A stretch of 15,052 nucleotides of DNA from Deltaproteobacteria bacterium (lineage in GTDB: Bacteria; Desulfobacterota; Desulfobacteria; Desulfobacterales; JAUVGT01). The position numbers and the translations under genes were made by a program. This document shows positions 13,860-15,052 of the stretch, one piece after another. The stretch's first letter is position 1; every line of letters begins with the position of its first letter. The notes under the pieces are model-generated. The model had not been told where the DNA came from and did no database searches. It saw only the letters and a list, made by a program, of their open reading frames with translations. The stretch covers positions 1-15,052 of the forward strand of contig JAUVGT010000064.1 in NCBI GenBank assembly GCA_030593645.1. Reading direction: 5' to 3'.

Positions 13860-15052
13860 CTATTTCCCGGCCATCATAGCCTCAATATCCTCTGCAGCTG
13901 TACCAATGGGTTTGATATCAAAGTTTTCCACTAAAACATTTACTACTGTTGGAGAAAGGAAACCCGGCAGAGTCGGTCCCAGGCGGATTCCCTTAAAGCC
14001 TAAGTGAAGAAGTGCCAAAAGAACCGCCACAGCCTTTTGCTCATACCACGCGATGTCGAATGATATGGGCAGGTCATTGATATCATCAAGACCAAAAACC
14101 TCTTTGAGTTTCAGGGCAATCACCGCAAGAGAATAGCTGTCGTTGCACTGTCCGGCGTCAAGCACTCTCGGAATTCCTCCAATGTCGCCAAGGTCGAGCT
14201 TGTTGTAACGGTATTTCGCGCACCCGGCTGTTAAAATCACAGTATCTTTGGGCAGATTTTCAGCAACTTCAGTAAAATAGCTTCTTGTCTTCTGACGGCC
14301 GTCGCACCCGGCCATAACCACAAACCGTTTGATCGCTCCAGATTTAACAGCATCAACAATCTTATCAGCCAATTCAAGAACCTGGTTGTGGGCGAACCCG
14401 CCGAATATCTTGCCGGTTTCAATTTCCGTAGGCGGTTCACATTTTTTGGCCATTTCGACAACCTTTGAAAAGTCCTTTGCACCGCCTTCCGGTCTGTCCG
14501 GGATATGAACCACATCAGGATATCCGGTCATGCCCGTGGTAAAAATCCTGCCCTGATAATTCCTCTTTTTTATGGGAATAATACAATTTGTTGTCATGAT
14601 GATTGGACCGTTAAAAGACTCGAACTCTTTATTCTGATGCATCCAGGCATTACCATAATTTCCAAAAAAATGGCTATACTTTTTAAACGCCGGATAGCAA
14701 TTGGCCGGGAGCATTTCACCGTGGGTATATACATCAACTCCTGTGCCTTCGGTCTGCTTTAGCAGCTCTTCCATGTCTTTTAAGTCATGACCGCTGATCA
14801 GAATCCCGGGATTGTTTCCAACCCCAATATTAATTTCAGTCATTTCAGGATTTCCATAGGCTGCAGTATTGGCTTCATCCAGAACGGCCATCGCTGTTAC
14901 GGCGGTTTCTCCGGCTTTCATAACAAGCCCGACCATATCATCAACCGACAGATCTTTGGTGGTTGAAGCCAGGGCTTCCATGATAAAATCATAGATTTCA
15001 TCTTTTTCAACCCCAAGGATAGCGGCATGATCCGCGTACGCGGCAATCCCCT
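13860..15052 (-). CDS. hcp: Hybrid-cluster protein (hydroxylamine reductase), 5' end outside window
   Basis: The C-terminal 396 residues are present; the reading frame is open to the right edge (GIAAYADHAAILGVEKDEIY precedes the first internal Met), so the N-terminal cysteine motif for the cubane cluster is outside. All ligands of the hybrid Fe-S-O cluster can be seen in order: His in ISGHDL, Glu in THGEMLPANC, Cys in TTNCIIP, Cys in MAGCDGR (persulfide position), Cys in TAGCAKY, Cys in DAGQCNDSY, and Glu and Lys in WYEQKAVA. Hcp proteins are cytoplasmic, reduce hydroxylamine in vitro, and are linked to nitric oxide reduction and protein S-nitrosylation under nitrosative stress. A rubredoxin gene follows on the same strand. 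No hcr reductase is visible in the window. Confidence 0.97.
   Translation of the reverse strand, partial: GIAAYADHAAILGVEKDEIYDFIMEALASTTKDLSVDDMVGLVMKAGETAVTAMAVLDEANTAAYGNPEMTEINIGVGNNPGILISGHDLKDMEELLKQTEGTGVDVYTHGEMLPANCYPAFKKYSHFFGNYGNAWMHQNKEFESFNGPIIMTTNCIIPIKKRNYQGRIFTTGMTGYPDVVHIPDRPEGGAKDFSKVVEMAKKCEPPTEIETGKIFGGFAHNQVLELADKIVDAVKSGAIKRFVVMAGCDGRQKTRSYFTEVAENLPKDTVILTAGCAKYRYNKLDLGDIGGIPRVLDAGQCNDSYSLAVIALKLKEVFGLDDINDLPISFDIAWYEQKAVAVLLALLHLGFKGIRLGPTLPGFLSPTVVNVLVENFDIKPIGTAAEDIEAMMAGK

Overview
The window looks like chromosomal DNA from a Gram-negative, anaerobic or microaerophilic bacterium, and a Desulfobacterota-type (sulfate-reducer-like) host is my best guess. The reasons are an outer-membrane beta-barrel and LolA-like periplasmic protein (two membranes), a hybrid-cluster protein next to a rubredoxin (anaerobic nitrosative or oxidative stress), and AT-leaning genes separated by palindromic intergenic repeats. 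No rRNA, tRNA, phage gene, transposase or CRISPR array was seen. The lineage is an inference; no search was run.

Region 1 (1-8127) is a carbohydrate uptake and utilisation locus. On the minus strand, reading right to left, are a MalK/UgpC-type ATPase, a solute-binding protein, two MalF/MalG-type permeases and the N-terminus of a PfkB-family sugar kinase that runs off the left edge. Divergent from the ATPase, on the plus strand, are a ROK-family regulator, a 545-residue protein that joins a RapZ-like P-loop domain to a GlmS-type double-SIS sugar isomerase/deaminase domain, and an 83-residue protein of unknown family. The two transcription units start from back-to-back promoters whose -35 boxes are one base apart, so the ROK protein is the obvious local regulator. 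Importer, kinase and SIS enzyme together suggest an amino sugar or fructosamine-like substrate. The fusion is the most unusual gene here: RapZ is known to control GlmS in enterobacteria, and here a RapZ-like domain with a broken Walker A lysine is covalently joined to a GlmS-like catalytic core.

Region 2 (8128-9313) is a junction zone. It holds a possible weak terminator, a small STAS/SpoIIAA-like gene, the decayed remains of a DUF4143-type ATPase gene, a perfect 20-bp inverted repeat, and a GACGGTTTCGTAAAAAGT-type repeat whose outer end supplies the stop codon of the next gene.

Region 3 (9314-13541) is a minus-strand set that reads as an envelope transport system: a LolD/MacB-type ATPase, a FtsX/MacB-type permease, a LolA-like periplasmic lipoprotein-sorting protein and an outer-membrane beta-barrel. 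A 146-bp fold-back element lies between the permease and the LolA-like gene and supplies the permease stop codon.

Region 4 (13593-15052) carries, on the same strand, a 54-residue rubredoxin and the C-terminal three quarters of a hybrid-cluster protein (hcp) that continues past the right edge.
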